This document shows positions 33,003-42,045 of a stretch of DNA of 64,000 bases, one piece after another. Numbering within the stretch: position 1 is the stretch's first letter; each line of letters starts with the position of its first letter. The notes under the pieces are model-generated. The model was not told the DNA's origin. It searched no databases and saw nothing but the letters and a program-made list of their open reading frames with translations. The stretch covers positions 1 through 64,000 of the forward strand of contig JAGVPB010000010.1 of the NCBI GenBank assembly GCA_020052415.1, read 5' to 3'. The stretch is from Bacteroidales bacterium. Lineage in GTDB: Bacteria > Bacteroidota > Bacteroidia > Bacteroidales > JAADJA01. The position numbers and the translations under genes were made by a program.

Positions 33003-34796
33003 ATGAAACTTTTATTATACTTTTTAGGAGCAGCAGGAATATTTATTCTCTTTACTGCTGAAAGCGGGCATTTTAACGGTTCACCCGGTGGAAAAACCGG
33101 AAGTCCCGGCGACGGAGGTGCAACATGTACCCAATGTCATACAGGAACCGCAACCACCATAGAGGGATGGATTACATCCAATATTCCGGCCAGTGGATAT
33201 TCACCCGGGGAAACATATACCATAACTGCTACTGGAACTCATGAAGGTTGTATGAGGTTTGGGTTTGAAGCGACTTCAGAAAATGCGGCCGGAAGCAAAG
33301 TCGGGTCATTAATAATTACTAATGACACGGAAACAAAACTAACCAATCTAAACCATGCGGTAACGCACAAAAGCACAGGTACAACACCTTCCGGCAACAG
33401 CAAAACATGGACTTTCAACTGGATAGCTCCGCCGATTTCAACCGGAGCCGTTACATTTTATGCCGCGTTTAATGCAGCAAACGGAAACGGTAATAATTTC
33501 GGAGATGTGATTTACAAATCTATGATGACCGTTGTTGAGGCGACTCCGCCTTTGCCTGCTCTCACTGTGAATATTGCCGGGATGAATCCCCATATTGGGG
33601 AGAAATTCGAGGCAAGATTGGTAAATAAATATGACCTGCAGGAAAAAGAACGACTGGTCATTGACCCGATCACAGATCCGGATTTTAATATTGTTTTTAG
33701 TTCATTTGAGCCTGGTGGAAATTACTGGATTGATTTTTACGCCGATCATAATAATAACGGCTATTATGATGGTATTCCCACTGATCACGCGTGGAGACTG
33801 ACTGCTAATAATGTAGGTGATAATACGACACTTAATTTTGTTCACAATACCAATTTTTCAGAAATCCATTGGAAACATCTCTATGCACTTGAATTTAATG
33901 GCATGACTCCTCATATAGGAGAAAAACTTGAGGTAAGATTAATTGATCAGTTAACAATGTCAGAGGCAGGCAGAATAAATGTGGGAGCAGTTCCTTCGGC
34001 AGAATTTACAGCAACACTGCCATTTATTGAAACAGGAAATAATTATTTTGTTGATTTTTATGCCGATCACAATGCTAACGGAATTTACGATACTCCCCCA
34101 ACGGACCATGCATGGCGTATTGAATTGCTAAATACTGAAGGTGATGAAGATGATTCTTTCACTCATAATACAGGATTTACTGATATCGGCTGGATTTACA
34201 AATTCAGTTTAAACACCAGCCAAATGAATCCTCATCTCGGAGAATTATTCGAATTGAGGATTGTAAACCAGTCAACTCTTGAGGAGGTTTCAAGAATGCG
34301 CCTTGACAGCATTGTTTTGGCAGATTTTTTTGCAATCACTACAGGCATTGGCCTTAATGGAAATTATTTCATTGATTTTTATGCCGACCATAATGGAAAC
34401 GGTGTTTATGATCCGCCTCCGACAGATCATGCCTGGAGACTCGACCTGAATAATGTCGCTGGCGACACTGAACTCAGTTTTGTACACAATACGAATTTTA
34501 CCGATATTCAATGGCCAACGACTTCAGTTACCGAGAGCATTTACGGACAAATTGTACAAGTTTATCCAAATCCGGTCAGAGAAAACCTTAATATCAGTTT
34601 TGATCAGTTGGTGAATTCGAACATAAGCACAATCGGACTTTACAATTCAATGGGTAGTTTGTACGGAGAATATTTGATTGAATCCTTTGATAATAATTTC
34701 CAGTTTGATATGAGTAATTTGGAAAGCGGCTTGTATTATATGATCATGGAACTGAATAATGGTGAAAAAATTTATAAAACTGTAATCAAATTATAA
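33003..34796 (+). CDS. Secreted CxxCH protein with three repeats and T9SS sorting domain
   Basis: A 597-residue protein. Signal peptide (1-18), then a short segment with one haem-binding-type motif (GGATCTQCHTGTATT) opening a Reelin-like/choice-anchor domain (to about residue 185), then three about 110-residue repeats each with MNPHIGE/MTPHIGE, ..LEVRL.., FYADHNxNGxYDxxPTDHAWR and HNT.F..I.W. The D-H-N-x-N-G-x-Y-D loop may bind calcium. The C-terminus has the type IX sorting pattern (VYPNPVRENLNISF ... LESGLYYMIMELNNGEKIYKTVIKL, in parts). It should be exported across the outer membrane and held at the surface. ATG 33003 gives the signal peptide. Confidence 0.8.
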   Translation: MKLLLYFLGAAGIFILFTAESGHFNGSPGGKTGSPGDGGATCTQCHTGTATTIEGWITSNIPASGYSPGETYTITATGTHEGCMRFGFEATSENAAGSKVGSLIITNDTETKLTNLNHAVTHKSTGTTPSGNSKTWTFNWIAPPISTGAVTFYAAFNAANGNGNNFGDVIYKSMMTVVEATPPLPALTVNIAGMNPHIGEKFEARLVNKYDLQEKERLVIDPITDPDFNIVFSSFEPGGNYWIDFYADHNNNGYYDGIPTDHAWRLTANNVGDNTTLNFVHNTNFSEIHWKHLYALEFNGMTPHIGEKLEVRLIDQLTMSEAGRINVGAVPSAEFTATLPFIETGNNYFVDFYADHNANGIYDTPPTDHAWRIELLNTEGDEDDSFTHNTGFTDIGWIYKFSLNTSQMNPHLGELFELRIVNQSTLEEVSRMRLDSIVLADFFAITTGIGLNGNYFIDFYADHNGNGVYDPPPTDHAWRLDLNNVAGDTELSFVHNTNFTDIQWPTTSVTESIYGQIVQVYPNPVRENLNISFDQLVNSNISTIGLYNSMGSLYGEYLIESFDNNFQFDMSNLESGLYYMIMELNNGEKIYKTVIKL

Positions 34797-34804
34797 TATT
34801 GTCA

Positions 34805-34837
34805 AAACCGGCGATAATAAAAGTTTATCGCCGGTTT
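34805..34837 (+). terminator. Terminator with 13-bp perfect stem
   Basis: AAACCGGCGATAA (34805-34817) pairs with TTATCGCCGGTTT (34825-34837) across a 7-nt loop, right after the repeat protein gene. The stem is strong; the trailing T run is short. Confidence 0.8.
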
Positions 34838-34861
34838 AATTAAATCATTAGAAATATAAAA

Positions 34862-35413
34862 ATGAAGAAAATAACAATTTTAATATTCACATTTATTATT
34901 GTGTCGGCGACATTCGGGCAGAAGTACGTCACGAAAAACGGACACATTAAATTTTACTCCGAAACACCAGTGGAAACCATTGAAGCACATAATCGCCAGG
35001 TGAACAGTGCTCTGGATATTGCGACAGGAGATTTTGTATTTAAAGTACTGATTAAATCTTTTGAATTTGAGAAAGCTTTAATGCAGGAACATTTTAACGA
35101 AAACTACCTGGAGTCGGATAAATTCCCGGATGCCACCTTTACAGGGAAAATTACAAATCTGAACAGTATTGATTTTGCAAAGGACGGTAAATATGAAGCA
35201 GAGGTTGAGGGATTTCTCAAAATTCACGGGGAAACTAAAAAGGTGAATGAAAAAGGGACCTTTGAAGTATCGGTCGGAAAAATTTTCGGGAAAGCAGTCT
35301 TTATGGTTCATATTGCTGACTATAAGGTCAAAATTCCGAATACCGTCATTAATAATATCGCGGAGGATGTAGAAGTTACGGTAGATATCGGCCTCGAACC
35401 GGTGAAAAAATGA
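34862..35413 (+). CDS. YceI-family protein, second copy
   Basis: A 183-residue secreted protein: signal peptide (1-20, FGQ end) and a YceI barrel with NGHIKFYSETPVETIEAHNRQ, MQEHFNENYLESDKFPDATFTGKI and a terminal VINNIAEDVEVTVDIGL. Close relative of the protein at 28164 in the same order of motifs, but shorter by a few residues. It has its own transcription unit after a strong terminator and is followed by a DUF2892 protein. Confidence 0.88.
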   Translation: MKKITILIFTFIIVSATFGQKYVTKNGHIKFYSETPVETIEAHNRQVNSALDIATGDFVFKVLIKSFEFEKALMQEHFNENYLESDKFPDATFTGKITNLNSIDFAKDGKYEAEVEGFLKIHGETKKVNEKGTFEVSVGKIFGKAVFMVHIADYKVKIPNTVINNIAEDVEVTVDIGLEPVKK

Positions 35414-35469
35414 TTATGAATGAACCGAATTGTTAAAATTTTGTTAACTATTAAATTATAAATCGAAAA

Positions 35470-35679
35470 ATGATGAAAACAAACATGGGATCAACTGACA
35501 GGGTAGTGAGAATTATTATTGCCGTCGCTATTGCTGTTTTATTTTTTATGAATGTCATTTCCGGCATTCTTGCAATTTTATTATTAATTGTGGCAGGATT
35601 ATTTGCGCTTACAAGCCTGGTAAGTTTTTGCCCGACCTACCTGCTTTTCGGAATAAGCACTAAAAAGAAAGAGGTTTAA
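35470..35679 (+). CDS. DUF2892 (YgaP-type) membrane protein
   Basis: A 69-residue protein with two membrane helices (IIIAVAIAVLFFMNVI and LLLIVAGLFALTSLVSF) and an N-terminal MGSTDRVVRI motif followed by FCPTYLLFGIST, the standard DUF2892 layout. In rhodanese fusions such as YgaP this domain anchors sulfur-transfer enzymes; the next-but-one gene is a DsrE-type sulfur protein, so a sulfur link is possible. A terminator follows. Confidence 0.85.
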   Translation: MMKTNMGSTDRVVRIIIAVAIAVLFFMNVISGILAILLLIVAGLFALTSLVSFCPTYLLFGISTKKKEV

Positions 35680-35698
35680 AATTGTTTCAGGCAGGGTA

Positions 35699-35740
35699 AA
35701 AAGTGCATCGGAGTAATAATTCTGATGCACTTTTCTTTTT
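35699..35740 (+). terminator. Terminator after the DUF2892 gene
   Basis: AAAAGTGCATC (35699-35709) pairs with GATGCACTTTT (35724-35734), followed by CTTTTT. Confidence 0.85.
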
Positions 35741-35964
35741 ATTGAAAAATACTTACTTTTCCGTTATTGCTCCAACATACAATACCTCCTGAAAATAATT
35801 CCCTCACTCTTTTGTCCACATGCAATCCCTCAAAACATTAATTGGTTGGCCAAGGTAAAAATGGCTATTTTTGCTGGTCTGCAGAAAATTTTAAAGAGAA
35901 AATTTTGTGCTTTTACAATATGAAAGATATGGATTATGCAAAGTTTTCAATTAACAATACTAAA

Positions 35965-36318
35965 ATGAAGACACTCATCATCATCAACGATGCACCGTAC
36001 GGTAGCGAAAAAGCTTATAACGCTTTAAGGCTTGCCATGCAAATACAGAAAGATTATGAACAATCATCAATCAGTATTTTTTTAATGGCCGATGCTGTAA
36101 ACTGTGCCCTTCCAAACCAAAATACACCAAACGGTTACTATAACATTGAAAGAATGTTAAAGTCGGTGATCAGTAAAAACGGAATAGTTAAGATTTGCTC
36201 TTCCTGTGCCGATGCCAGAGGAATTAAAGACCTAAAACTTATTAATGGCGCCGAACTAAGCTCTATGAAAGAATTAACACAACTGACGATGGAAAGTGAC
36301 AGGATTATTACTTTTTAA
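35965..36318 (+). CDS. DsrE/DsrF-like family protein
   Basis: A 117-residue cytoplasmic protein of the DsrE fold: MKTLIIINDAPYGSEKAYNALRLAMQI, VSIFLMADAVNCALPNQ-like (here ISIFLMADAVNCAL) and GIVKICSSCADARGI. Cys residues near positions 56, 89 and 92 could handle persulfides, as in sulfur-relay proteins of this fold. The start at 35965 gives the family's N-terminus; a further 41 residues upstream look non-coding. It stands alone after a terminator. Confidence 0.8.
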   Translation: MKTLIIINDAPYGSEKAYNALRLAMQIQKDYEQSSISIFLMADAVNCALPNQNTPNGYYNIERMLKSVISKNGIVKICSSCADARGIKDLKLINGAELSSMKELTQLTMESDRIITF

Positions 36319-36709
36319 ATCCTTAATCCTGAATTGCTGATCCACCCGTTTCCGCTTTCTTCAAAGAGTTTGAAACCTCTTGTCTTATTAATCGTTGAAT
36401 AGCCCTGCTTGTTTGATCTGTATGTGTTTTACTAAAAAAAATATTTAAATCAGTAAATTTAAATTATATATACCCGAAGATCAGTTTTTTATCTCTGTCT
36501 TTTCAGGGATAAATAAACTTTTACATTTGCTCGAAATATCCATTTTTTCTTTTTCATTATTTTCAACATTTTACTGAATTTAAGTATCTATCCACACTGG
36601 CAGGATTGTTTTGATGGATTAAATGGAGAAAAGGTATTATAACACCCTGACAAATGTGACAACATTTATTTTCTACAGGTATAAAGTATAGCGGTTTATA
36701 AATAGGAGT
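36319..36709. promoter_or_regulatory. Long leader region of the PAS hybrid kinase, with a -7 box
   Basis: This 391-bp gap has no gene I can support. TACATTTG at 36522-36529 is an exact TAnnTTTG box, which would give a leader of about 175 nt. An AGGAG five bases before ATG 36710 is a good Shine-Dalgarno-like site. Confidence 0.4.
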
Positions 36710-39700
36710 ATGAATGATAAAAATAAATCCAAAGATGTACTTATTCGGGAACTGGAGGAGTTAAGGCTACGATATAATTCAATGGGAAACCTGTTTCAAA
36801 ATTACGTCTCCGGGCAAGGACAGGTTGAACAGGAGTTCCTTTTATCACCTTCACTTGTTGACAGCATTATTGAACAAAGTTCTCATGCTATTTGGATTTC
36901 CGATGATAAAGGGACATTGATACGACTGAACCAGGCGTGCAGGGATTTATTGAATATTAAAAATGAGGAAGTCGTAGGAAAATATAATGTACTTCAGGAT
37001 AATATTGTTGAAGAACAGGGATATTTACCGCTTGTGAAAAGCGTATATGAAGAAGGTAAGGCTCAGAAATTTGTTCTTATTTATAATAGTGCACAACTTA
37101 AACATCTTCATTTAGAAAAAACTGCATCGGTGATCCTGGAGGTAAGCATCTTCCCGGTTAAAGATGCCAGCGGCAGAGTTACAAATGCTGTGATTCAGCA
37201 TAATGACATAACCGTTCGCAAACTTTCGGAGGACGCGCTTCAAAAGTCAGAACAAAAGTATCGCGATATTTTCACCTATGCCCCGGTTGGCATTTATTTG
37301 TCCACCAGAGATGGGAAATTTATTAAGGCGAATAATATGCTTGCAGAAATGCTGGGCTATAGTTCGCCGGAAGAGCTGATGCAAAGGAATCTGACAACCG
37401 AAATCTATTGGGATAAAAATGAGCGGGAAGCTCTTATATCAAAATATGCTCCGCTCGAATCGGTTCACAGCATTGAAGTAAAATGGAAGAAGAAGGACGG
37501 TACTCCTATATGGATCAATTTAAGTTCACATGTGGTTAAAGACGAATCCAAAAATTTTTTATTCTTTGAAGGTTTTATTAAAGATATTTCTGAATACAAA
37601 AGGGTCGAGCAAGCATTAACCGAAAGTGAAGTTCGTTTCCGATCTCTTTATGAAAATTCCACTATCGGTCTGTACCGTACGACTCCCGAAGGGAAGATTC
37701 TGCTTGCTAATCCGGCATTGGTTAAAATGCTTGGGTACTCTAATTTTGAAGACCTTTCAGCAAGGGATCTAAAAGAAGAAGGATATACATCTTCATCTGA
37801 ACGAAAACTTTTCATGAATAAAATTGAAAAAGAAGGTGATATAATTGGTTTTGAGGCTGCATGGACACGCAAAGACAGTACAATAATTCATATAAGGGAA
37901 AGTGCACATGCAATTCGCGATTCAAAAGGAAAATCGCTGTATTATGATGGAACTGTCGAAGATATTACTGCCCGTAAATTGGCAGAGGAAAACCTGGTAA
38001 AACTGAATAAAGCGCTGGATAACTCGAGCGAAGCGGTTTTTCTGACCGATATTGAAGGAATAATCACTTTTATTAATCCCGGATTCACAAAAATATACGG
38101 ATATACCGGTGAGGAAATTATTGGCCGGGTAACTCCACGGATACTCAAAAGCGGGATAATGCAACCTCAGGTTTATGAAATTCTCTGGGAAACATTACTC
38201 AAAGGCCAGGAATTAAAAGGAGAATTTATTAATAAAACAAAAGATGGAAAACTATTGGATATAGAAGGAAGTGTTAATCCGGTCTTTAACGAAAAGGGAA
38301 TAATTACAGGCTTCTTAGGGATTCAGCACGACATTTCAGAACGTAAGAGGGCTGAAAAGGAACTTCAGAAAAGCCGTCAGGAACTGCTTGACTTTTTTGA
38401 AGATGATGTGACCGCGAATTATATATCTACACCCGATGGTAAACTTGTACAATGCAATAAAACTTTTCTAAAATTATTTGGATTTACTTCAAAAGAAGAA
38501 TCATTCGAGTATCCCATTGAAAAACTTTATACCAACCCAAATGCAAGAAGAATATTTATAGACCTTATCAGGAAGTGGAAAAAAATTGAACATTTGGAAA
38601 GTGAATACATCTCACTTGATGGTAAAATAATTTACACCCTGGTAAACGCAAGGGGTGAATTTGATGAGGCCGGTGAACTAGTACAGTTGAGAGGTTATAT
38701 TCTTGATATTACAAAACGTAAGAAAGCTGAAGAAGGCTTAAGAAAACTCTCGAGAGTTGTTGAGCAGGCCCCCGCTTCGGTTGTCATAACCAATCCTCAG
38801 GGAGACATCGAATATGTGAACGAAAAGTTTTGCAGGGTAACAGGATATACAAGAGAAGAAGTCATTGGTAAAAATCCGCGTATTCTTAATTCAGGCCATC
38901 ACCCGCTTCAGTTATATAAAGATCTTTGGGATACCATCCTGTCTGGTTCAAATTGGAAAGGTGATTTATTGAACAGAAAGAAAAATGGAGATTTATATTG
39001 GGAGTCTGCCCTGATTTCCCCCCTGGTGACTAACGGAGGCGAGATAACCCATTTTGTTGGCATTAAGGAAGATATAACCGATAAAAAGAAATTATTTGAT
39101 GAACTGGTCAAAGCCAAGGAAAAAGCCGAAGAAAGCGATCGTCTTAAATCCGCTTTTCTTGCCAATATGAGCCACGAAATACGGACTCCCATGAATGGCA
39201 TTCTTGGATTTGCTTCCCTGTTGAAAAACCCGAAGCTGTCAGGCGAGACGATGAGCGAATATATCAATATAATGGAAATAAGCGGTGCACGAATGCTCAA
39301 TATCATCAACGACCTGATTGACATTTCAAAAATAGAATCGGGACAGATGAAAGTTGTTCTTTCAGAGTTCAATATAAATGAACAGGCCGAATATGTTTAT
39401 TCCTTTTTTAAACCCGAGGTTGAACGAAAAGGATTATTGCTTTTATTAAAAAAGGGTTTGCCTGTAAATGACGCAGTCATCAATACTGACAGAGAGAAAA
39501 TCAATGCCATTCTTGTTAATCTTGTTAAAAATGCAATTAAATTTACCGATAGAGGAACAATTGTATTTGGCTATAAAAAAAGTGAAGATTATCTTGAATT
39601 TTTTGTTAAAGATACCGGAATCGGGGTTGAAAAAAATAAATTGAAAGCCATCTTCGAGCGCTTTGTCCAGGCTGATCTTGAGGCTGCCAAAGCTTACGAT

Positions 39701-40258
39701 GGAGCCGGGTTGGGATTGTCCATTTCAAAAGCTTATGTCGAAATGCTCGGCGGCCGGATTTGGGTTGAATCTGAAATAGGAAAAGGGACACAATTTTATT
39801 TTACCATTCCCCTCCAGTTAAGTCCGAATGGAAAAGAATTTATACAAGAAACGGCTTATCAGTCCGATAAAGTAATTCAAATCAAAAACATCAAAATGCT
39901 GATAGCCGAAGATGAAGAATCGGCAGCAAAGTATCTTTCAATAATTTTCCATGATATATGTAAGGAAATTCTGCATGTCAAAACCGGGAATGATGCTATC
40001 GAAGCCTGCCGCAATAACCCGGACCTTGATTTGGTGCTGATGGACATTAAAATGCCCGGAAATACCGATGGCCATGAAGCTGTCAGGCAAATAAGGGAAT
40101 TTAATGACAAGGTTGTGATTATTGCACAAACCGCTTATGCTCATGCAAGTGATCGGGAACGTGCTCTTAAAGCCGGGTGTAATGATTATATTTCAAAACC
40201 AATCGTCAAAGACAAATTGATTGAATTGATAAGTAAATATGTTAATATTAAAAATTAA
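36710..40258 (+). CDS. Hybrid histidine kinase with six PAS domains
   Basis: A 1182-residue soluble sensor: no membrane helix or signal peptide. Six PAS/PAC units follow a short coil at about 45-165, 180-300, 305-425, 430-550, 553-675 and 680-800 (recurrent GTLIRLNQAC, GKFIKANNML, GKILLANPAL, GIITFINPGF, GKLVQCNKTF, GDIEYVNEKF). Then HisKA with His822 in NMSHEIRTPMNGILG, HATPase_c (LVNLVKNAIKFT, VKDTGIG, GAGLGLSISKAYVEMLGG) and a C-terminal receiver with Asp1112 in LVLMDIKMPG. PAS domains of this type sense redox state, light, gas or small molecules; none of the usual ligand residues is decisive here. The final target regulator is not adjacent. Confidence 0.92.
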   Translation: MNDKNKSKDVLIRELEELRLRYNSMGNLFQNYVSGQGQVEQEFLLSPSLVDSIIEQSSHAIWISDDKGTLIRLNQACRDLLNIKNEEVVGKYNVLQDNIVEEQGYLPLVKSVYEEGKAQKFVLIYNSAQLKHLHLEKTASVILEVSIFPVKDASGRVTNAVIQHNDITVRKLSEDALQKSEQKYRDIFTYAPVGIYLSTRDGKFIKANNMLAEMLGYSSPEELMQRNLTTEIYWDKNEREALISKYAPLESVHSIEVKWKKKDGTPIWINLSSHVVKDESKNFLFFEGFIKDISEYKRVEQALTESEVRFRSLYENSTIGLYRTTPEGKILLANPALVKMLGYSNFEDLSARDLKEEGYTSSSERKLFMNKIEKEGDIIGFEAAWTRKDSTIIHIRESAHAIRDSKGKSLYYDGTVEDITARKLAEENLVKLNKALDNSSEAVFLTDIEGIITFINPGFTKIYGYTGEEIIGRVTPRILKSGIMQPQVYEILWETLLKGQELKGEFINKTKDGKLLDIEGSVNPVFNEKGIITGFLGIQHDISERKRAEKELQKSRQELLDFFEDDVTANYISTPDGKLVQCNKTFLKLFGFTSKEESFEYPIEKLYTNPNARRIFIDLIRKWKKIEHLESEYISLDGKIIYTLVNARGEFDEAGELVQLRGYILDITKRKKAEEGLRKLSRVVEQAPASVVITNPQGDIEYVNEKFCRVTGYTREEVIGKNPRILNSGHHPLQLYKDLWDTILSGSNWKGDLLNRKKNGDLYWESALISPLVTNGGEITHFVGIKEDITDKKKLFDELVKAKEKAEESDRLKSAFLANMSHEIRTPMNGILGFASLLKNPKLSGETMSEYINIMEISGARMLNIINDLIDISKIESGQMKVVLSEFNINEQAEYVYSFFKPEVERKGLLLLLKKGLPVNDAVINTDREKINAILVNLVKNAIKFTDRGTIVFGYKKSEDYLEFFVKDTGIGVEKNKLKAIFERFVQADLEAAKAYDGAGLGLSISKAYVEMLGGRIWVESEIGKGTQFYFTIPLQLSPNGKEFIQETAYQSDKVIQIKNIKMLIAEDEESAAKYLSIIFHDICKEILHVKTGNDAIEACRNNPDLDLVLMDIKMPGNTDGHEAVRQIREFNDKVVIIAQTAYAHASDRERALKAGCNDYISKPIVKDKLIELISKYVNIKN

Positions 40259-40343
40259 ATATACCATCAACAAATAACCAGTAACCAGTCGGCAGTATGC
40301 AGTAGGCAAAGGAACTCTCAAACAGAAAACCCGGAACACAAAA

Positions 40344-40385
40344 CCAGCCACCAGCCACCAGCAACCAGCCACCAGCCACCAGTAA
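40344..40385. repeat. 7-bp tandem repeat CCAGCCA, six units
   Basis: Six 7-bp units (four exact CCAGCCA, one CCAGCAA, one CCAGTAA) abut the stop codon of the DUF5777 gene, preceded by looser AAC-rich repeats from about 40270. Confidence 0.9.
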
Positions 40386-40386
40386 C

Positions 40387-41292
40387 CTATTTCTTAAAAC
40401 TCCCCGGCTTTTTTAACGTAAATACCCGTGAAATACCAAAACCAAAATAAATATCGCCCTTTGTCCATTTACCGTGAGTTTCCGTAAGGTATCCCCGGTC
40501 AAAAAATGCCTGTGCATTCGAGAAATGAAGCTGGAATACATGGCCGCCGGTCTCAATTTCCAGTCCAACAGATAATGGCTGGTTGAAATAGTACGAAATT
40601 TGCGAGGCCGGTGTATAAAAATATTCGGCATTTACGGTCATCCGTTTTGTAATCTTAATCCTGCCTCCGATCCCAACCGAATATATGTCATTTTTATCCT
40701 CAGAAGTTGCCACAAGATTTTTATGCAGCAGGGTAGGCATGAGTTGTACAGATAATACATTACTGAACTTACGGGCTATAAGTAACTGGTGTGTATAGGA
40801 TATTCGTGAGCTATAATAATTCGTCCTTTCGCCCACACCCATCTCCTCCCATTTCAGGGTCGAAATAGCAGAGCTTGCATAATACGACATTGATACGGGC
40901 ATTTTTCGTGCTCCCGAACTTTGTAATAAAATTTTATATTTCAGGAAACCGTCAAAGGTCTTCTGGTATGAACTTCTTCCTGCTCCTATACATAATCGTT
41001 TTGTAATTCCATATTCCAACCCGATGCGTATCGTCGCCTGGTCAAGACCGAAAAACTCGTACGAACCCGTGTTAAGCCTTCCAAACCTGTGCTGGATAAG
41101 AAACATCAGAACCCCCGGAGCCGGGTTTTCGACCGATTGGGAATTGATGATGCGGGTGGTTTTAAACGTCGCGTAGGCATAATCCACCTCCTTTTTATCG
41201 TTTTCCAAAAGGTCCATCAGGTCATCCTGCCCCCTGAGATAGATATTCGTTACAAAAAGAGGAATGGCTAATAAAATAAGAAGATGTTTCAT
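40387..41292 (-). CDS. DUF5777-family outer-membrane beta-barrel protein
   Basis: A 301-residue secreted protein: signal peptide (1-21), then a barrel of alternating strands (FKTTRIINSQSVENPAPGVLMFLIQHRFGRLNTG is the family opening, seen as TTRIINSQSVE and IQHRFG). Later strands: FFGLDQATIRIGLEYGITKRLCIGAGRS, SVQLMPTLLHKN and DIYFGFGISRVF. DUF5777 barrels in Bacteroidota are usually encoded with c-type cytochromes and YceI proteins; here two CxxCH proteins follow upstream on the same strand. The transported or bound molecule is unknown. Confidence 0.82.
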   Translation of the reverse strand: MKHLLILLAIPLFVTNIYLRGQDDLMDLLENDKKEVDYAYATFKTTRIINSQSVENPAPGVLMFLIQHRFGRLNTGSYEFFGLDQATIRIGLEYGITKRLCIGAGRSSYQKTFDGFLKYKILLQSSGARKMPVSMSYYASSAISTLKWEEMGVGERTNYYSSRISYTHQLLIARKFSNVLSVQLMPTLLHKNLVATSEDKNDIYSVGIGGRIKITKRMTVNAEYFYTPASQISYYFNQPLSVGLEIETGGHVFQLHFSNAQAFFDRGYLTETHGKWTKGDIYFGFGISRVFTLKKPGSFKK

Positions 41293-41304
41293 TTTACAAT
41301 ATTA

Positions 41305-41703
41305 TTAGTTGTTCAATGCTCCGGCGTTTATCCATATTTTTATTTTTTTAAGATCGCATTCCGAAAGCTGAGGCCTGTCCTTTGGCATGAAAGTATATCC
41401 GGTTTCATGATTTACCACACCCCATAGTTTACCATTGTCGGCAATTACTTTCAAATCGTCATAATTGTCTGTCTGAACATTTCCTGAAAGAGTAGCTGCG
41501 TCATGACATGAATTACAATTAACATTCATGATCGAACTGATTACGCCGGAGTAGGTGACATTTAATGTATCACAACCTGTTAATGAAGGGTAAAGCTCCA
41601 TTTCATTGTCATAATAGCAACCGCTGAATTCGAGCATCAGCAATGAAGCTGCAAGGTAAAAGAGATGTTTTAATTTTTGATATCCTCTGTTTTCAGTTAT
41701 CAT
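41305..41703 (-). CDS. Small lipoprotein with one CxxCH motif
   Basis: A 132-residue lipoprotein (lipobox near FSGC, Cys29) of the cytochrome c type: YSGVISSIMNVNCNSCHDAATLSGNV with CNSCH, then NYDDLKVIADNGKLWGVVNHETGYTFMPKDRPQLSECDLKKIKIWI. The MP.....LS.CD...I..WI ending is the pattern of planctomycete-type cytochrome c domains (PSCyt1-like). It has the same unit as each repeat of the larger protein upstream at 42046-43638, and is 12 bp from the DUF5777 gene, so the three are probably one operon. Confidence 0.78.
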   Translation of the reverse strand: MITENRGYQKLKHLFYLAASLLMLEFSGCYYDNEMELYPSLTGCDTLNVTYSGVISSIMNVNCNSCHDAATLSGNVQTDNYDDLKVIADNGKLWGVVNHETGYTFMPKDRPQLSECDLKKIKIWINAGALNN

Positions 41704-41881
41704 TGTCTGTGTTTTTTAATATTTATAATTTACATCCTTGCCGTAATAAGGATTTCTGCAAATTTCCATAAATATTCTCAACTAAATTACTACTTAGTTC
41801 ATTAATTTCCTTCGTGTACATCGCATAAAGTTGTGTTCCATCATTCCATTATTCCTTGCCCGTTCCGGTCAGGTGGGCACC

Positions 41882-42024
41882 ATTCCACCATTCCAGTATT
41901 CCACCATTCCACCATTCCAGTATTCCATCATTCCAGTATTCCATCATTCCACATTCCACCGTTCCACCATTCCATCTTTCCACCATTCCATCTTTCCAAC
42001 ATTCCATCATTCCACCATTCCATC
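41882..42024. repeat. 8-bp tandem repeat ATTCCAYC, about 18 units
   Basis: A degenerate array of ATTCCACC / ATTCCATC / ATTCCAGT units runs between the small CxxCH gene and the large one. Because 8 is not a multiple of 3, all three frames on both strands stay open for 60-90 codons, producing spurious reading frames. It resembles a variable-number tandem repeat. Looser copies extend left to about 41836. Confidence 0.92.
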
Positions 42025-42045
42025 TCTCTTTCAACAAATTCCATC

